Assembly: GCF_001050375.1 (NCBI RefSeq)
Contig: NZ_KQ130483.1
Location: 224,478 to 288,477 of the forward strand
Direction: 5' to 3'
From: Catenovulum maritimum
Lineage (GTDB): Bacteria; Pseudomonadota; Gammaproteobacteria; Enterobacterales; Alteromonadaceae
DNA: 64,000 bases
Numbering within the stretch: the stretch's first letter is position 1; the number at the start of each line of letters is the position of its first letter. The translations under genes and the position numbers were made by a program. Shown piece after piece: positions 35,511-46,365 of this stretch. The notes under the pieces are model-generated. The model had not been told where the DNA came from, did not search any database, and saw only the letters and a list, made by a program, of their open reading frames with translations.

Positions 35511-38500
35511 TTATAAACTGCGCCACTTTTGCCTAATTTGATAAACAAGCAAATAATTTACTGGCACCAAAATGAGTGTAATCAAGGTTGCAAAAATGAT
35601 CCCAAAGCCTAGTGAAACTGCCATTGGAATCAAAAATTGAGCCTGAGTAGACTTTTCAAATAACAGAGGCATCAGTCCAATAAACGTTGTCATAGAGGTC
35701 AACATAACAGGCCTGAATCTAGCAGCGCCTGCGGTTAATACCGCTTCTAAGACGTCATGCCCTTTAGCCCGCATTTTTCCTATGTAATCAACTAACACCA
35801 GTGAATCATTTACCACTATGCCTAATAAAGCAAGCAGACCAAGTAAACTCATTAAAGTTAAATGCATGCCGATTAGCCAATGACCTAATACTGCACCGAT
35901 TACGCCGAATGGGATGACAGACATGACGATAAGCGGCACTGAATAAGAGCCTAGTGGGATTGCTAATAAGACATAAATCGCGACTAATGCTGCAGTTACC
36001 CCCCAAAACAAAGAAGAAAACGAATCTGCTTGTTCTTCAGCTTCACCGCGCATGACATAATCAACCTCAGGGTATTGACCAATCAATTCTTTTAAAAATC
36101 CTGACATGTCGGCATTCAACACTGTCACATTAGTATTTTCTTTGTCCAGATCGGCTCGAACATTTAAGGTTCTATAACCATCCTGACGATAAATTGCACT
36201 CGGGCTTTTACCTGGTTTTAGCACTGCAACTTGAGATAATGGTACTTTTTGACCTTTAGTTGTCGTAATCAGCATATCTTTAAGCGAGGCGATAGATTCA
36301 CGTTCCTCACGAGGAAACCTAACCATAACCCGAACATCATCTCTACCTCTTTGTATTCGCTGCGCTTCAACCCCAAAAAAAGCTTGGCGTACTTGACGAA
36401 TAATGTCCGAACGGCTGATGTCTAATAAATAGGCTTCTGTTTTTAATTCAATTTGGAGCTCTTCTTTACCGTCTTCCATCGAATCACGAATCTCAAATAC
36501 TGTTGGATAGGTCTGCAATCTCTGCTTAATTTGTTCACTCAATTTAGCCAGTAGTTGAGTATTGTTTCCTCTCAGCTGTATATCAATTGGATCGGATGAC
36601 CGGCCTATTTCAGAGCGATAAATTAACTCTTCTGCACCAGGAATATCACCTATCAACTTTCTCCACTCTCTAGCAAGCGATTGAGTTGTCATCGTATTTG
36701 CTCTTGTTTCGGGTGGCGTAACTTGAAATCTAACTTGTCCCCAGGCAGCATTGCCCCCAGAGCCTGTTCTAGATAGAACATGCATTATGATGCTTTCATT
36801 AGTTATTTCATCTATATATTTATCTTGTAACTGCTGAGCAATCGCTGTCATTCGCGTAATGTGCTTATCAGTCACCTCAAACGGTGTACCACTCGGCATT
36901 GTCAATGTCGCAGTAATAGTTTCACTAGGTACTCTAGGGAAAAAAGTAAACTTAGCATGCCCTGCCATAGCAGCCGAGATAACCAAAATCAATATACCCG
37001 CAAAGCTTATGACAGTAGAAGATTTATGATTAATACAAAAATCTAATGCCGGTTTATAATACTTTAAAATAGCTTGTTCAAAACCAGAGGCAAAACCTTG
37101 TTGCCACTGTTGCAGACGCGTTTGCTTAGATATATCTTTTGAAACTTTCAAATATTTTAGGTGGGCAGGTAAAACGAACTTAGATTCAACTAAAGAAAAG
37201 AGTAATACAGGCACTACCACTGCTGGTATTTGAGCAAATATTTTGCCGCGATTACCTTCCATAAAAAAGATAGGTAAAAACGCTGCAACCGTTGTCAACA
37301 CGCCGAATGTCACAGGGACAGCGACTTCTTTAGTACCATTAATCGCAGCTTGCAATCCATTTTCAGAGCCGCCTAAATGTTTATAAACATTTTCACCTGT
37401 CACAATCGCATCATCTACGACAATCCCTAGTACCACAATAAAACCAAATAAACTGACAATATTTAAGCTGATACCTAAGAAAGGCATGATGAAAAAAGCG
37501 CCTAAAAAACTAACAGGAATACCAATAAAGACCCAAAAGGCAACAGCGGGTCTTAAAAATAAACTTAACAGAATTAAAACTAATATGCCGCCTTGAAGCG
37601 CGTTAGAAACTAAGGTCGCTATCCTATTTTTAACGATTCGAGAATCATCGCTCCAATAACCAAGCTTTATACCTTGGGGCATATTAGCTTGCTCAGTATT
37701 AATATATAGCTTAACTTGATCAGCAACGGATATGGCACTTTGTTGCCCTACCCTATAAACCGAAATAGTTGCAGCAAAATTTCCATCTAAGCGAGTTTTT
37801 AATGCAGTTTCTTCAAATCCATCTGTTATCTTAGCGATATCACCCAAAGTCAGTACCGTACCATTGGCGTGACTTTTAAGCACAATTCTCTCGAATTCGT
37901 CCTGCTGATAAGCTTGGCCTTTGGAGCGGATTAAAATGTCACCCCCTTCAGTCCTTATATTACCTGCAGATAAATCAAGCGAGCTGCGGTTTATTGCATT
38001 TGCCACTTGACTTAAGGTTAAATCGTATTGCCTAAGTGTATCTTGATCCAGTTCGACTGCAATTTCATATTGGCGAACCCCTTCAAGTGAAACTTGGGTA
38101 ACACCATCCAACTTTAAAAGATCGTCTCTAACTTTCTCAGCTATTTGCTTTATCTCTTTTTCCGAAACATCTTTACCCGAAATCGTCACATCAATAACAT
38201 CACGTTTGCGTACCGCCAAAGAAATAATGGGCCGCTCAGCTTCATCAGGTAAAGTGTTAATTGAATCAACTCTATTTTTTACATCGTCCAATAAATCTCT
38301 TGGGTTATAGCCTTGTTCAACTTCAACGGTTATTGTTGAACCACCCTCAGTCGAACGACTCGTTAGTTCCTCAATTCCCTCTAAATCAAACAAAGCTTCC
38401 TCAATTCGAGTCGCTATAGATAACTCAGCATCTTCGGGGGTCGACCCTCTTAAACTAACTTTAATACTGATTTTATCAGAATCAATACTAGGAAAAACCT

Positions 38501-38600
38501 CTAAAGGGATCCGATAAGTTAAACTGAGTAAACCAGCTGCTATGATAGCGGCCATCAATAAATTAGCAGCGACATGATTTTTGGTGAACCAAGCTATCAT
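35511..38600 (-). CDS. RND efflux transporter permease
   Basis: The inner-membrane proton-driven pump of a tripartite efflux system. The 1029-residue protein has the duplicated 12-helix RND layout with two large periplasmic loops. The proton-relay aspartate pair is in GIVVDDAIVTGENVY (helix 4), and the other conserved motif is LALLGIVVNDSLVLVDYI (helix 10). The substrate is not predictable; divergent Alteromonadales members of this AcrB-like family are common. Its ATG overlaps the last base of the adaptor stop codon. Confidence 0.95.
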   Translation of the reverse strand: MIAWFTKNHVAANLLMAAIIAAGLLSLTYRIPLEVFPSIDSDKISIKVSLRGSTPEDAELSIATRIEEALFDLEGIEELTSRSTEGGSTITVEVEQGYNPRDLLDDVKNRVDSINTLPDEAERPIISLAVRKRDVIDVTISGKDVSEKEIKQIAEKVRDDLLKLDGVTQVSLEGVRQYEIAVELDQDTLRQYDLTLSQVANAINRSSLDLSAGNIRTEGGDILIRSKGQAYQQDEFERIVLKSHANGTVLTLGDIAKITDGFEETALKTRLDGNFAATISVYRVGQQSAISVADQVKLYINTEQANMPQGIKLGYWSDDSRIVKNRIATLVSNALQGGILVLILLSLFLRPAVAFWVFIGIPVSFLGAFFIMPFLGISLNIVSLFGFIVVLGIVVDDAIVTGENVYKHLGGSENGLQAAINGTKEVAVPVTFGVLTTVAAFLPIFFMEGNRGKIFAQIPAVVVPVLLFSLVESKFVLPAHLKYLKVSKDISKQTRLQQWQQGFASGFEQAILKYYKPALDFCINHKSSTVISFAGILILVISAAMAGHAKFTFFPRVPSETITATLTMPSGTPFEVTDKHITRMTAIAQQLQDKYIDEITNESIIMHVLSRTGSGGNAAWGQVRFQVTPPETRANTMTTQSLAREWRKLIGDIPGAEELIYRSEIGRSSDPIDIQLRGNNTQLLAKLSEQIKQRLQTYPTVFEIRDSMEDGKEELQIELKTEAYLLDISRSDIIRQVRQAFFGVEAQRIQRGRDDVRVMVRFPREERESIASLKDMLITTTKGQKVPLSQVAVLKPGKSPSAIYRQDGYRTLNVRADLDKENTNVTVLNADMSGFLKELIGQYPEVDYVMRGEAEEQADSFSSLFWGVTAALVAIYVLLAIPLGSYSVPLIVMSVIPFGVIGAVLGHWLIGMHLTLMSLLGLLALLGIVVNDSLVLVDYIGKMRAKGHDVLEAVLTAGAARFRPVMLTSMTTFIGLMPLLFEKSTQAQFLIPMAVSLGFGIIFATLITLILVPVNYLLVYQIRQKWRSL

Positions 38601-39934
38601 TAATTATGCCCTCGATTACGACGCTGCTCTTTAATCACTTGCTCTAAACTTTTGCCTTCATCTTTAGCCATCTGTTTCAACTTTGCTAACTTATCAGCAG
38701 GGATTCTTTGTAGTGCTTTGTCTAAATCAAATGGTTTAGCTTTGTTATTCGATGTTAAATTTTTAGCCGTATCATCACCTTTACTCTGAACATTAACTAA
38801 AGTCCCACTAGAAACTTGGCCTAAAGATGTCGTCACTAAATAATCATCTGAGGTTAAGCCGGATTTAATTACAGCTTTGGCTTTATTTTGCCACAAGATA
38901 TCGACCGGCTGGCGCTTTAAAACACCATCTAAGTACAAGTAAACATAACTACCTTGGTATATCGCTGAGTTATCAATCACTATGACATCTTTCAACAATT
39001 TACCTTGTATCTCGGCACGGACATACTGGCCAATTTTTAGAGGGAAACGGCCTTCTGCTTTAACCCCAAATGGATCATTTAACCTTGCAACTACATGTAA
39101 CTGACGACTAACGGGATCTATTGTACTTGCAGTTCTAACCAACCTAGCACGCCATTTTTCTTTGTTAGATATTTCAGATATTATCCAGACATCTGCTTCT
39201 GAAGTTTTGCTCTTTCCTTTGTACTGCTCAGGTAAATCCATTAACTCTAATTCATTGTTTTTAATCGGTAATTCCACCTCTATTGCATCAGAAGCATAAA
39301 TCTCACTAATCAAAGTATTAGTCGAAATAACTTGGCCAATATCAACATACTTATCTAATGCTCGACCTGAAAAAGGCGCTAGAATTTTTGTTCTATTCAG
39401 TTGAATTAAGGCTTGTTTATGCTTAGCCTTTGCTGACGCTAATTGAGCTTTAGCAGCTGATAATTGGGGCTTTCGTAATACCAAATCACTTGGTTGACCA
39501 CTTTGACCTAATCGCTCCCAGTCCAACTTAGCTTGTTCAGCCAAAGCTTGCTGCTCTGCCAATTTTTGTTCCATATCAAGCAAATTTGCATAGCTAATAT
39601 CAACTTCAGATTGATAATCAACATCTTCTATTTGCAACAACAATTCATCTTTTTCAAAAAATCCACCACTGCGTAATGATTCTGAAATGTATATTACTTT
39701 GCCACTGACTTGAGATTGCAATTTAGATTGTATGAGTGCGCCGACTTCGCCATAGGAGTTTAAATAGACTTGAAAATCTTGCTGCTGTAGTTTGACGACA
39801 TCAACTGAAATTTTTGATTGAGGCGGTTTAAAGTTTCTTTCCGCACTTGGCTTAAACCAAAAAATCATACAGGCGAGTAAAACAAATACAGCCAGCAATA
39901 AAAATGGGATAAATACTTTTAAACGCTTATTCAT
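38600..39934 (-). CDS. RND efflux membrane-fusion (adaptor) protein
   Basis: A periplasmic adaptor linking the RND pump to the outer-membrane channel. An N-terminal membrane anchor (about 8-26) is followed by a lipoyl/barrel-sandwich half (LQSQVSGKVIYISESLRSGGFFEKDELLLQIE) and an alpha-helical hairpin (about 100-175). The second half is ILAPFSGRALDKYVDIGQVIS, then beta-barrel domains. An unusual basic C-terminal tail (PADKLAKLKQMAKDEGKSLEQVIKEQRRNRGHN) extends past the usual end. It overlaps the channel gene by 8 bases. Confidence 0.92.
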   Translation of the reverse strand: MNKRLKVFIPFLLLAVFVLLACMIFWFKPSAERNFKPPQSKISVDVVKLQQQDFQVYLNSYGEVGALIQSKLQSQVSGKVIYISESLRSGGFFEKDELLLQIEDVDYQSEVDISYANLLDMEQKLAEQQALAEQAKLDWERLGQSGQPSDLVLRKPQLSAAKAQLASAKAKHKQALIQLNRTKILAPFSGRALDKYVDIGQVISTNTLISEIYASDAIEVELPIKNNELELMDLPEQYKGKSKTSEADVWIISEISNKEKWRARLVRTASTIDPVSRQLHVVARLNDPFGVKAEGRFPLKIGQYVRAEIQGKLLKDVIVIDNSAIYQGSYVYLYLDGVLKRQPVDILWQNKAKAVIKSGLTSDDYLVTTSLGQVSSGTLVNVQSKGDDTAKNLTSNNKAKPFDLDKALQRIPADKLAKLKQMAKDEGKSLEQVIKEQRRNRGHN

Positions 39935-41321
39935 TAATCTCTGTTCCTGCTATCGATTGCCAATTTTTACCTAGTGCTAAATGGAGGCTAATTTGATTAA
40001 CCACCAAATTTTTGTTTAATTCGAGTAACTGAATTTCCGCATCTAAGGTTCGGTTTTGAGCAGTTAATACCGTAGCGTATGTCACCAAACCATTTAGATA
40101 TTGTTCAAAGGCCAACTTCTCGGCGATTACCGCATTTTCCTTCTGAGATACTGCATGCTTTTTTTGCCTATCTAAAACATCAATTTGAGTCAAAGTTGTC
40201 TCAACTTCATGGAAAGCTTCATAAGTGGTTTTAAGATAAGCTAACTCGCTTTGTTGAAATTCTAGCTGGGCTGTTTCTTCAGCTGATTTTAAATTTCTGG
40301 AATCTAAAATAGGCAAAGTTATGCCTGCGGCTAATGACCACAAGCCATCTTTTAATAAATTAGATACTTTGGACTCTTCATCTGAAATGGAAGCCCTTAT
40401 CTCAAACTTTGGAAACCTATTTTTATGAGCGATAGCAAGCTCTGCATCATCAATCAACACATCTAACCAGCTTAACTGTATATCTGGACGCGCTTTTATC
40501 ACCTCTGCCGGTACGCCTTTAGGTACACTAACTTTGACCTGTTTGAATAAAAAGTCACTCGTAATAGATTTATCTGGGTAGCCCCCAATTAATAGAGATA
40601 ACTTTCTGCTGGCGTTTTCGATTTGTTGTTGCTGACTGATTAACCTTGACTGCTCTTTTTCATAGTCGCTTCGAGTAAGGTACACATCTAATGCTTTGTT
40701 TAATCCCGCTTGATAACCTTGCTCAATGATGTCTAGATTATTTTTGACATTTAATGTCCTTTGCTCATATAGCTTATAAAAATTTTCGGCAGCCACTAAA
40801 TCAAACCAAGCATTAGCGACCTGACTAACTATATTATTTTTAGTTTGTAGAAAAGCAATTTCAGCTTTTTGATAGCCAAGCTGTGCCGCTTTTTCCGCAT
40901 CTGACAATTTGCCCCAGATATCTAAATTATAACTTGTGGTTAAACCTAGGCTAAAACTGTTCGAGATACCGTTTCGATTACCTCGACTTGCATCCACTTT
41001 AAAATCTAAATCTGGCCAAAGTGCCATCCCCGCCCTTTTCAAATTAATCTCAGCTTTTTGCAAATTAAGTGCTTGGGAGCGCAATTCTAAGTTATTAACC
41101 AGAGCATCATTAATTAAAGCTTTTAGTTTGTCTGATTGTATATTGTCAGATAGCAGAGGAGATGTATCCTGATATTTAGTTAGCACGGACTGCCATTGGG
41201 TAGGTGAAACAAGTTCACTTTGTATATCGGTTGTAGGTGTGCTGCTGCAAGACAGTAAAAAGAGTAAAGATGAAGAGATACAAGATAATTTAAAGATTTT
41301 TATACCATTATTTTTGACCAT
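39927..41321 (-). CDS. Outer-membrane efflux channel (TolC/NodT-type lipoprotein)
   Basis: The outer-membrane component of the pump, first gene of the operon. A lipoprotein signal peptide ends in LLFLLSC, so the mature protein would be lipid-anchored. Two repeated outer-membrane-factor domains follow, with long helices and VPAEVIKARPDIQLSW, a NodT-family hallmark. I chose ATG 41321, nine bases after GGA, over a GTG at 41345. Translational overlap continues into the adaptor gene. Confidence 0.9.
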   Translation of the reverse strand: MVKNNGIKIFKLSCISSSLLFLLSCSSTPTTDIQSELVSPTQWQSVLTKYQDTSPLLSDNIQSDKLKALINDALVNNLELRSQALNLQKAEINLKRAGMALWPDLDFKVDASRGNRNGISNSFSLGLTTSYNLDIWGKLSDAEKAAQLGYQKAEIAFLQTKNNIVSQVANAWFDLVAAENFYKLYEQRTLNVKNNLDIIEQGYQAGLNKALDVYLTRSDYEKEQSRLISQQQQIENASRKLSLLIGGYPDKSITSDFLFKQVKVSVPKGVPAEVIKARPDIQLSWLDVLIDDAELAIAHKNRFPKFEIRASISDEESKVSNLLKDGLWSLAAGITLPILDSRNLKSAEETAQLEFQQSELAYLKTTYEAFHEVETTLTQIDVLDRQKKHAVSQKENAVIAEKLAFEQYLNGLVTYATVLTAQNRTLDAEIQLLELNKNLVVNQISLHLALGKNWQSIAGTEINE

Positions 41322-42092
41322 GCTTAATTCCAATTTAAGTAACACTTAAATTATCTCCTATATTATTAAAATTTAAAACCAAACATCTAAGTGACTGATA
41401 AAAATAGCAATCAAAAAATAATCAACTTGCAATCTAACAGACAAGAGCTGCAAACCAAATGCCTCTAGTTCAATCAATAGTCATAAAGAGTTGAATAATT
41501 CTGAAATATTTTAGTTAGTTCATTTTGTATTAATATACCACTAACCTAATACAAATCTGTCTATAAATTAATTGAGAATCATTTATGTTTACTAAAAACT
41601 GACAATTCCAGACCACTATTTTATAAAAAATAACCCAATTAATAACGAGTAGAATTTAAGCTAGCGCCAACATCTTACCCAATCTAACGAAGACCAAATT
41701 AGTGCAAAACATAACAACACCAATCAATTTGCACCAAAAGTGATAAATTTAACTCAAATTTATACAACTCATTATTGAGGAATTCCCTATTAATATAGTT
41801 CTATTAGGTAATCTAAACTACTCACAGAGACTCTTATAAATCGATACAGTTCAACAAAACAACTAATTATATAAAATCTCTTATAAATTAGGATTTAAGA
41901 TATCATTTAGTCACTATTTTATAAACAAAAAACCTACATAATAAAAACCTTAAAATTTCAATTATTTGATAAAAAAAATACAAAGAAATATTATCCGGCT
42001 TTATTTCATAAAAATGTCAAAATCAAATTTCAGTTAACTTGATATTGTGGTAGATTGCGCGCTTATAGTGCAACCTAAAATAGTATCGGCAG
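41322..42092. other. Long divergent intergenic region (efflux operon / nhaD)
   Basis: About 770 bases of very AT-rich sequence with no recognisable gene. An 11-base direct repeat CTCTTATAAAT occurs at 41831-41841 and 41878-41888. A loose sigma-70 promoter for nhaD is possible near 42040-42070 (TTGATA ... TATAGT, 19-base spacer). No regulator-binding site can be named. Confidence 0.4.
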
Positions 42093-43559
42093 ATGAGTTT
42101 AACTAACTTCAAAAAACATTCCTATTTATACCAATTTATAACTTTCTTTTTGCTAATCGCCATTCCATCAAGTGTATTGGCAAGCAGTTTGAACTTAGAA
42201 GCAACGGGCAATCACGCATTAGACTTAACCTCTCATTGGGCTGGCTATTTTGCTTTATTTTTATTTGCTTTGGCTTACAGCCTTGTTATTGCTGAAGATT
42301 ATCTGCATTTAAGAAAATCTAAACCAGTATTAGTCGCCGCTGGTGTGATTTGGTTCATTTTAGGTTACGTTTATACTCAAAATGGTATGCAAGAACTGGC
42401 GAAATCAGTTTTTGAGCATAATTTATTAGAATATGCTGAGCTACTACTATTTTTATTGGTTGCCATGACGTATATCAATGCGATGGAAGAACGAAAAGTA
42501 TTTGACGGGATTCGTGTTTGGATGATGTCTAAAGGCTTAAGTTTACGTAATTTATTCTGGTTAACAGGTATTCTTGCCTTTGCTATATCATCATTTGCCA
42601 ACAATCTAACGACCGCAATGTTAATGTGTGCGATTATTTTGAAAGTCGCCAAAGGTAATAAAAAATTTATTAATATAGCTTGTATCAATGTTGTTGTTGC
42701 ATCAAATGCCGGAGGTGCTTTTAGTCCATTTGGTGACATCACTACCCTAATGGTGTGGCAAGCTGAGTTAGTTGGCTTTACTGAATTCTTTGCTTTATTC
42801 ATTCCTTCTGTTGTTAACTTCATAGTCCCAGCAGTTATTATGAGCTTATTCATCAGCTCAGAACCTAGCCAAATTATTCTAGAAGAGTTTGAAATGAAAC
42901 GCGGCGCGAAACGCATCGTTTTCCTTTTTATCTTAACCATAATTACCTCTGTAATCGCATTTAATTCATTTGGTATGCCGCCAGTGTTAGGCATGATGAC
43001 AGGTTTAGGTTATTTAAAATTCTTTGGTTATTATTTAAGAAAATCTTTACCAAGATCATTAGAGAAAAAGCGTACCGAAGCACAACAACGTAAAGATGAA
43101 AAAGCACTTAAGCGTTTAGGTCAGGTTGTTCCATTTGATGTATTTTCTAAAATAGCTGCAGCTGAATGGGATACCTTATTATTCTTCTTTGGTGTTGTAA
43201 TGTGTGTTGGTGGATTAGGTTTTATGGGCTATTTAACGCTTATTTCTGAAGCTATGTATACCAACTGGGATCCAACTTACGCTAATATTGTAGCTGGTGT
43301 TTTATCTGCAATTGTCGACAACATCCCTGTCATGTTCGCTGTTATCAATATGAACCCTGCAATGGGATTAGATCAATGGTTGCTCGTGACTATGACAGCT
43401 GGTGTTGGTGGCAGTTTATTATCTGTTGGTTCAGCTGCGGGCGTTGCGCTTATGGGGCAATCTAAAGGTAATTACTCATTCTTTGGTCATTTAAAATGGA
43501 GCTGGGCAATTGCACTTGGCTATATAGCTTCAATTTTAACCCATCTCTGGATTAATTAG
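42093..43559 (+). CDS. nhaD: NhaD-type sodium/proton antiporter
   Basis: An inner-membrane Na+(Li+)/H+ antiporter important for salt and alkaline tolerance, fitting a marine host. The 488-residue protein has a cleavable-looking N-terminus (IPSSVLAS) followed by about a dozen membrane helices. The IT-superfamily core NAGGAFSPFGDITTLMVWQAE and a second half with AIVDNIPVMFAVI and GGSLLSVGSAAGVALMG are conserved NhaD features. It stands alone with a hairpin downstream. Confidence 0.95.
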   Translation: MSLTNFKKHSYLYQFITFFLLIAIPSSVLASSLNLEATGNHALDLTSHWAGYFALFLFALAYSLVIAEDYLHLRKSKPVLVAAGVIWFILGYVYTQNGMQELAKSVFEHNLLEYAELLLFLLVAMTYINAMEERKVFDGIRVWMMSKGLSLRNLFWLTGILAFAISSFANNLTTAMLMCAIILKVAKGNKKFINIACINVVVASNAGGAFSPFGDITTLMVWQAELVGFTEFFALFIPSVVNFIVPAVIMSLFISSEPSQIILEEFEMKRGAKRIVFLFILTIITSVIAFNSFGMPPVLGMMTGLGYLKFFGYYLRKSLPRSLEKKRTEAQQRKDEKALKRLGQVVPFDVFSKIAAAEWDTLLFFFGVVMCVGGLGFMGYLTLISEAMYTNWDPTYANIVAGVLSAIVDNIPVMFAVINMNPAMGLDQWLLVTMTAGVGGSLLSVGSAAGVALMGQSKGNYSFFGHLKWSWAIALGYIASILTHLWIN

Positions 43560-43581
43560 CTTCTGCCGAATACTGTAACTT

Positions 43582-43610
43582 GGCATAGTGTCAGTACTTG
43601 ATGCTATGCC
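43582..43610 (+). terminator. Possible terminator of nhaD
   Basis: A 7-bp stem GGCATAG/CTATGCC, with an inner TCA/TGA pair, is followed by TTATTAGGTTCTG. The T-run is weak. It lies 22 bases after the stop. Confidence 0.45.
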
Positions 43611-43861
43611 TTATTAGGTTCTGATTCAATTTCATTACACCTAGAGTGCTCAAACAGTACTAATATTTCACTTCATCAAACAAAATACCATCAAATCCAA
43701 TTCAATACTTTAAGAAGCTTTAGACTCTACTGATCTTTGAAATAATTAAAACAGATGAGTTAGCACTATTTAGCTATAAATTTTTGATCTTAAACATAGA
43801 AATTTCTTGATACTGTTCTAAGCTTATCAACATAAGAAGACCAAACGGAATTTCGGATAAT

Positions 43862-44479
43862 ATGGCGCTAGCTAAATCCCCTGTTTTTTTTGTAGTATCT
43901 GCCCAAATATCAGCCCATTTATATTCAGCAACAAAAATAGCTGAGAAATTGTCGCTAACCGCAAAAAATGCAAGAGCAATTACAGCTCGAGCTGGACAAG
44001 TAGCCGTAGGATTTGCAGCTATAACAGGCTTTATACAAGAGCTGGCCATTTCAACTATATCCCTAGCGCAAAGCATTAATATGATAGCGATTAAAATTAG
44101 TATGGTCGCAACTCAATTAGAAAGAGCGCAACAAGCTCAACTTAGATTTGAAAACGTTATTTCTCGATCAAGTGATGCGCAATATATAGATTCAATCAGA
44201 CCTATGCTGAAACAAAACCAAGGCCTTATTATTGAACTTAATCAGAGGTTCAATAAATTAATCTCTGAATTATCTTCACTGTTAGATGAAACAGCGAAAC
44301 AAATTCGATCGGCAAGTGTTATATCAAGTATGTCAAAAATTGAAGCATCACAATCAGGACAATACCAAAATCAACTTGAAGTGATATCTGAAAATATTGA
44401 TACTTCAGCACAACAAATCAAATCGGAATTAAACAAAGCAAGTCAATTGCTCTCTAATACGGATAGAAAAACAAGATGA
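43862..44479 (+). CDS. Coiled-coil protein with MCP-like signalling-tip segment
   Basis: A 205-residue, largely helical protein. Residues 30-80 are small-residue-rich and may pack against a membrane or partner. Residues 95-200 form coiled coil. The segment near 154-185 (ISSMSKIEASQSGQYQNQLEVISENIDTSAQQI) recalls the tip of chemoreceptor signalling hairpins (the N-A-x-I-E-A-A-R-A-G-E pattern), but it is too degenerate to be sure. Its stop overlaps the next gene, a di-iron oxygen-binding domain protein, by 4 bases. Chemoreceptor/ODP pairs that sense oxygen are known in other bacteria, so an aerotaxis or oxygen-signal role is an inference. Confidence 0.6.
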   Translation: MALAKSPVFFVVSAQISAHLYSATKIAEKLSLTAKNARAITARAGQVAVGFAAITGFIQELAISTISLAQSINMIAIKISMVATQLERAQQAQLRFENVISRSSDAQYIDSIRPMLKQNQGLIIELNQRFNKLISELSSLLDETAKQIRSASVISSMSKIEASQSGQYQNQLEVISENIDTSAQQIKSELNKASQLLSNTDRKTR

Positions 44480-45210
44480 AAACAACCGAAATTGCACAAT
44501 CCTCTAATTCGAAATGGCTAATGTTTGGCCGAGATAACGAAAAGCCAAATAAAATTATCGACACAAACCAATACATGTTAGTTGCAGGTCAAAGAGCCTT
44601 ATTAATGGATCCTGGCGGGATAGAGTTATTTGCCCCCATGTTAGGTGCAGTGTTACGGCACGCATCGGTCGAACATATCACGGATATTTTTGCATCTCAC
44701 CAAGATCCAGACATCATCTCTTCGCTCGGTTTATGGGATCAAGCATTACCAAATGCTAAGCTGCATTCACCTTGGCTTTGGGAAGGGTTTATCCGCCATT
44801 TTGGAATGAATAATATCGAATATGTCGCAGTTCCGGATGAAGGCGGCACAATTGATCTAGGTAGTCACAGTGTTGAAATGGTGCCAGCCCATTATCTCCA
44901 TTCTTCTGGTAATTTTCATATCTATGATCCTAGTTGTAAATTATTAATGAGTGGTGATGTTGGCGCTGCATTAGAAGATGTCGATGCCCCACTCTATGTT
45001 GATAATTTTGAACAACATATCCCTAAAATGAAAGGGTTTCACCAAAGGTGGATGCCATCAAATGCCGCTAAGCTAGACTGGATTAACCGGGTTAGAAAAT
45101 TAGACATTGAAATTATGGCACCTCAGCATGGCCGGATATTTACCGGAGAAAATGTCGGTAAATTCCTAGATTGGTTTGAAGCACTTGATGTCGGTACCGC
45201 AATAAAATAG
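44476..45210 (+). CDS. Metallo-beta-lactamase-fold di-iron oxygen-binding (ODP-like) protein
   Basis: The 244-residue protein matches the metal-binding domain of flavodiiron proteins without the flavodoxin part. Ligands are visible as H75-x-D77-x-D79 (ASHQDPDI), H142 (LHSSGNF), D161 (MSGDVGAA) and H218 (APQHGRI). Stand-alone domains of this kind (ODP) bind oxygen and act as sensors rather than reductases. It is translationally coupled to the MCP-like coil protein upstream, consistent with a two-protein sensor. Hydrolase activity is less likely given the flavodiiron-type ligand set. Confidence 0.8.
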   Translation: MKTTEIAQSSNSKWLMFGRDNEKPNKIIDTNQYMLVAGQRALLMDPGGIELFAPMLGAVLRHASVEHITDIFASHQDPDIISSLGLWDQALPNAKLHSPWLWEGFIRHFGMNNIEYVAVPDEGGTIDLGSHSVEMVPAHYLHSSGNFHIYDPSCKLLMSGDVGAALEDVDAPLYVDNFEQHIPKMKGFHQRWMPSNAAKLDWINRVRKLDIEIMAPQHGRIFTGENVGKFLDWFEALDVGTAIK

Positions 45211-45293
45211 ATTAAATAAATCATTTTTTTCGATTATCAGTCATTCTTGACTTGAGATATGATGAATTGACCATATTAATGGCTTAATGCTGA

Positions 45294-46262
<969 letters not shown>

Positions 46263-46283
46263 CGCTAGGTATTAGACGCAAGA

Positions 46284-46321
46284 TTAGAACTAGGTCGAAA
46301 CGTTTATCGACTTAGTTCTAA
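46284..46321 (+). terminator. Hairpin downstream of trxB
   Basis: An inverted repeat TTAGAACTA.GTCG/CGAC.TAGTTCTAA with a 10-base loop lies 21 bases past the trxB stop. It is followed by an AT-rich but not uniform T-run, so termination is likely but not certain. Confidence 0.6.
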
Positions 46322-46351
46322 ATTAACTATTTGTTTAAAAAACGAATTAGT

Positions 46352-46365
46352 GGAGGTAAAAAATC
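46352..46365 (+). promoter_or_regulatory. Strong RBS and apparent AUC start codon of aat
   Basis: GGAGG at 46352-46356 is followed by six bases and then ATC at 46363-46365. The reading frame of Aat is blocked by TAA at 46357-46359. No ATG, GTG or TTG occurs in frame until TTG 46438, which would delete conserved residues. ATC is therefore the best-supported start. Confidence 0.6.
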
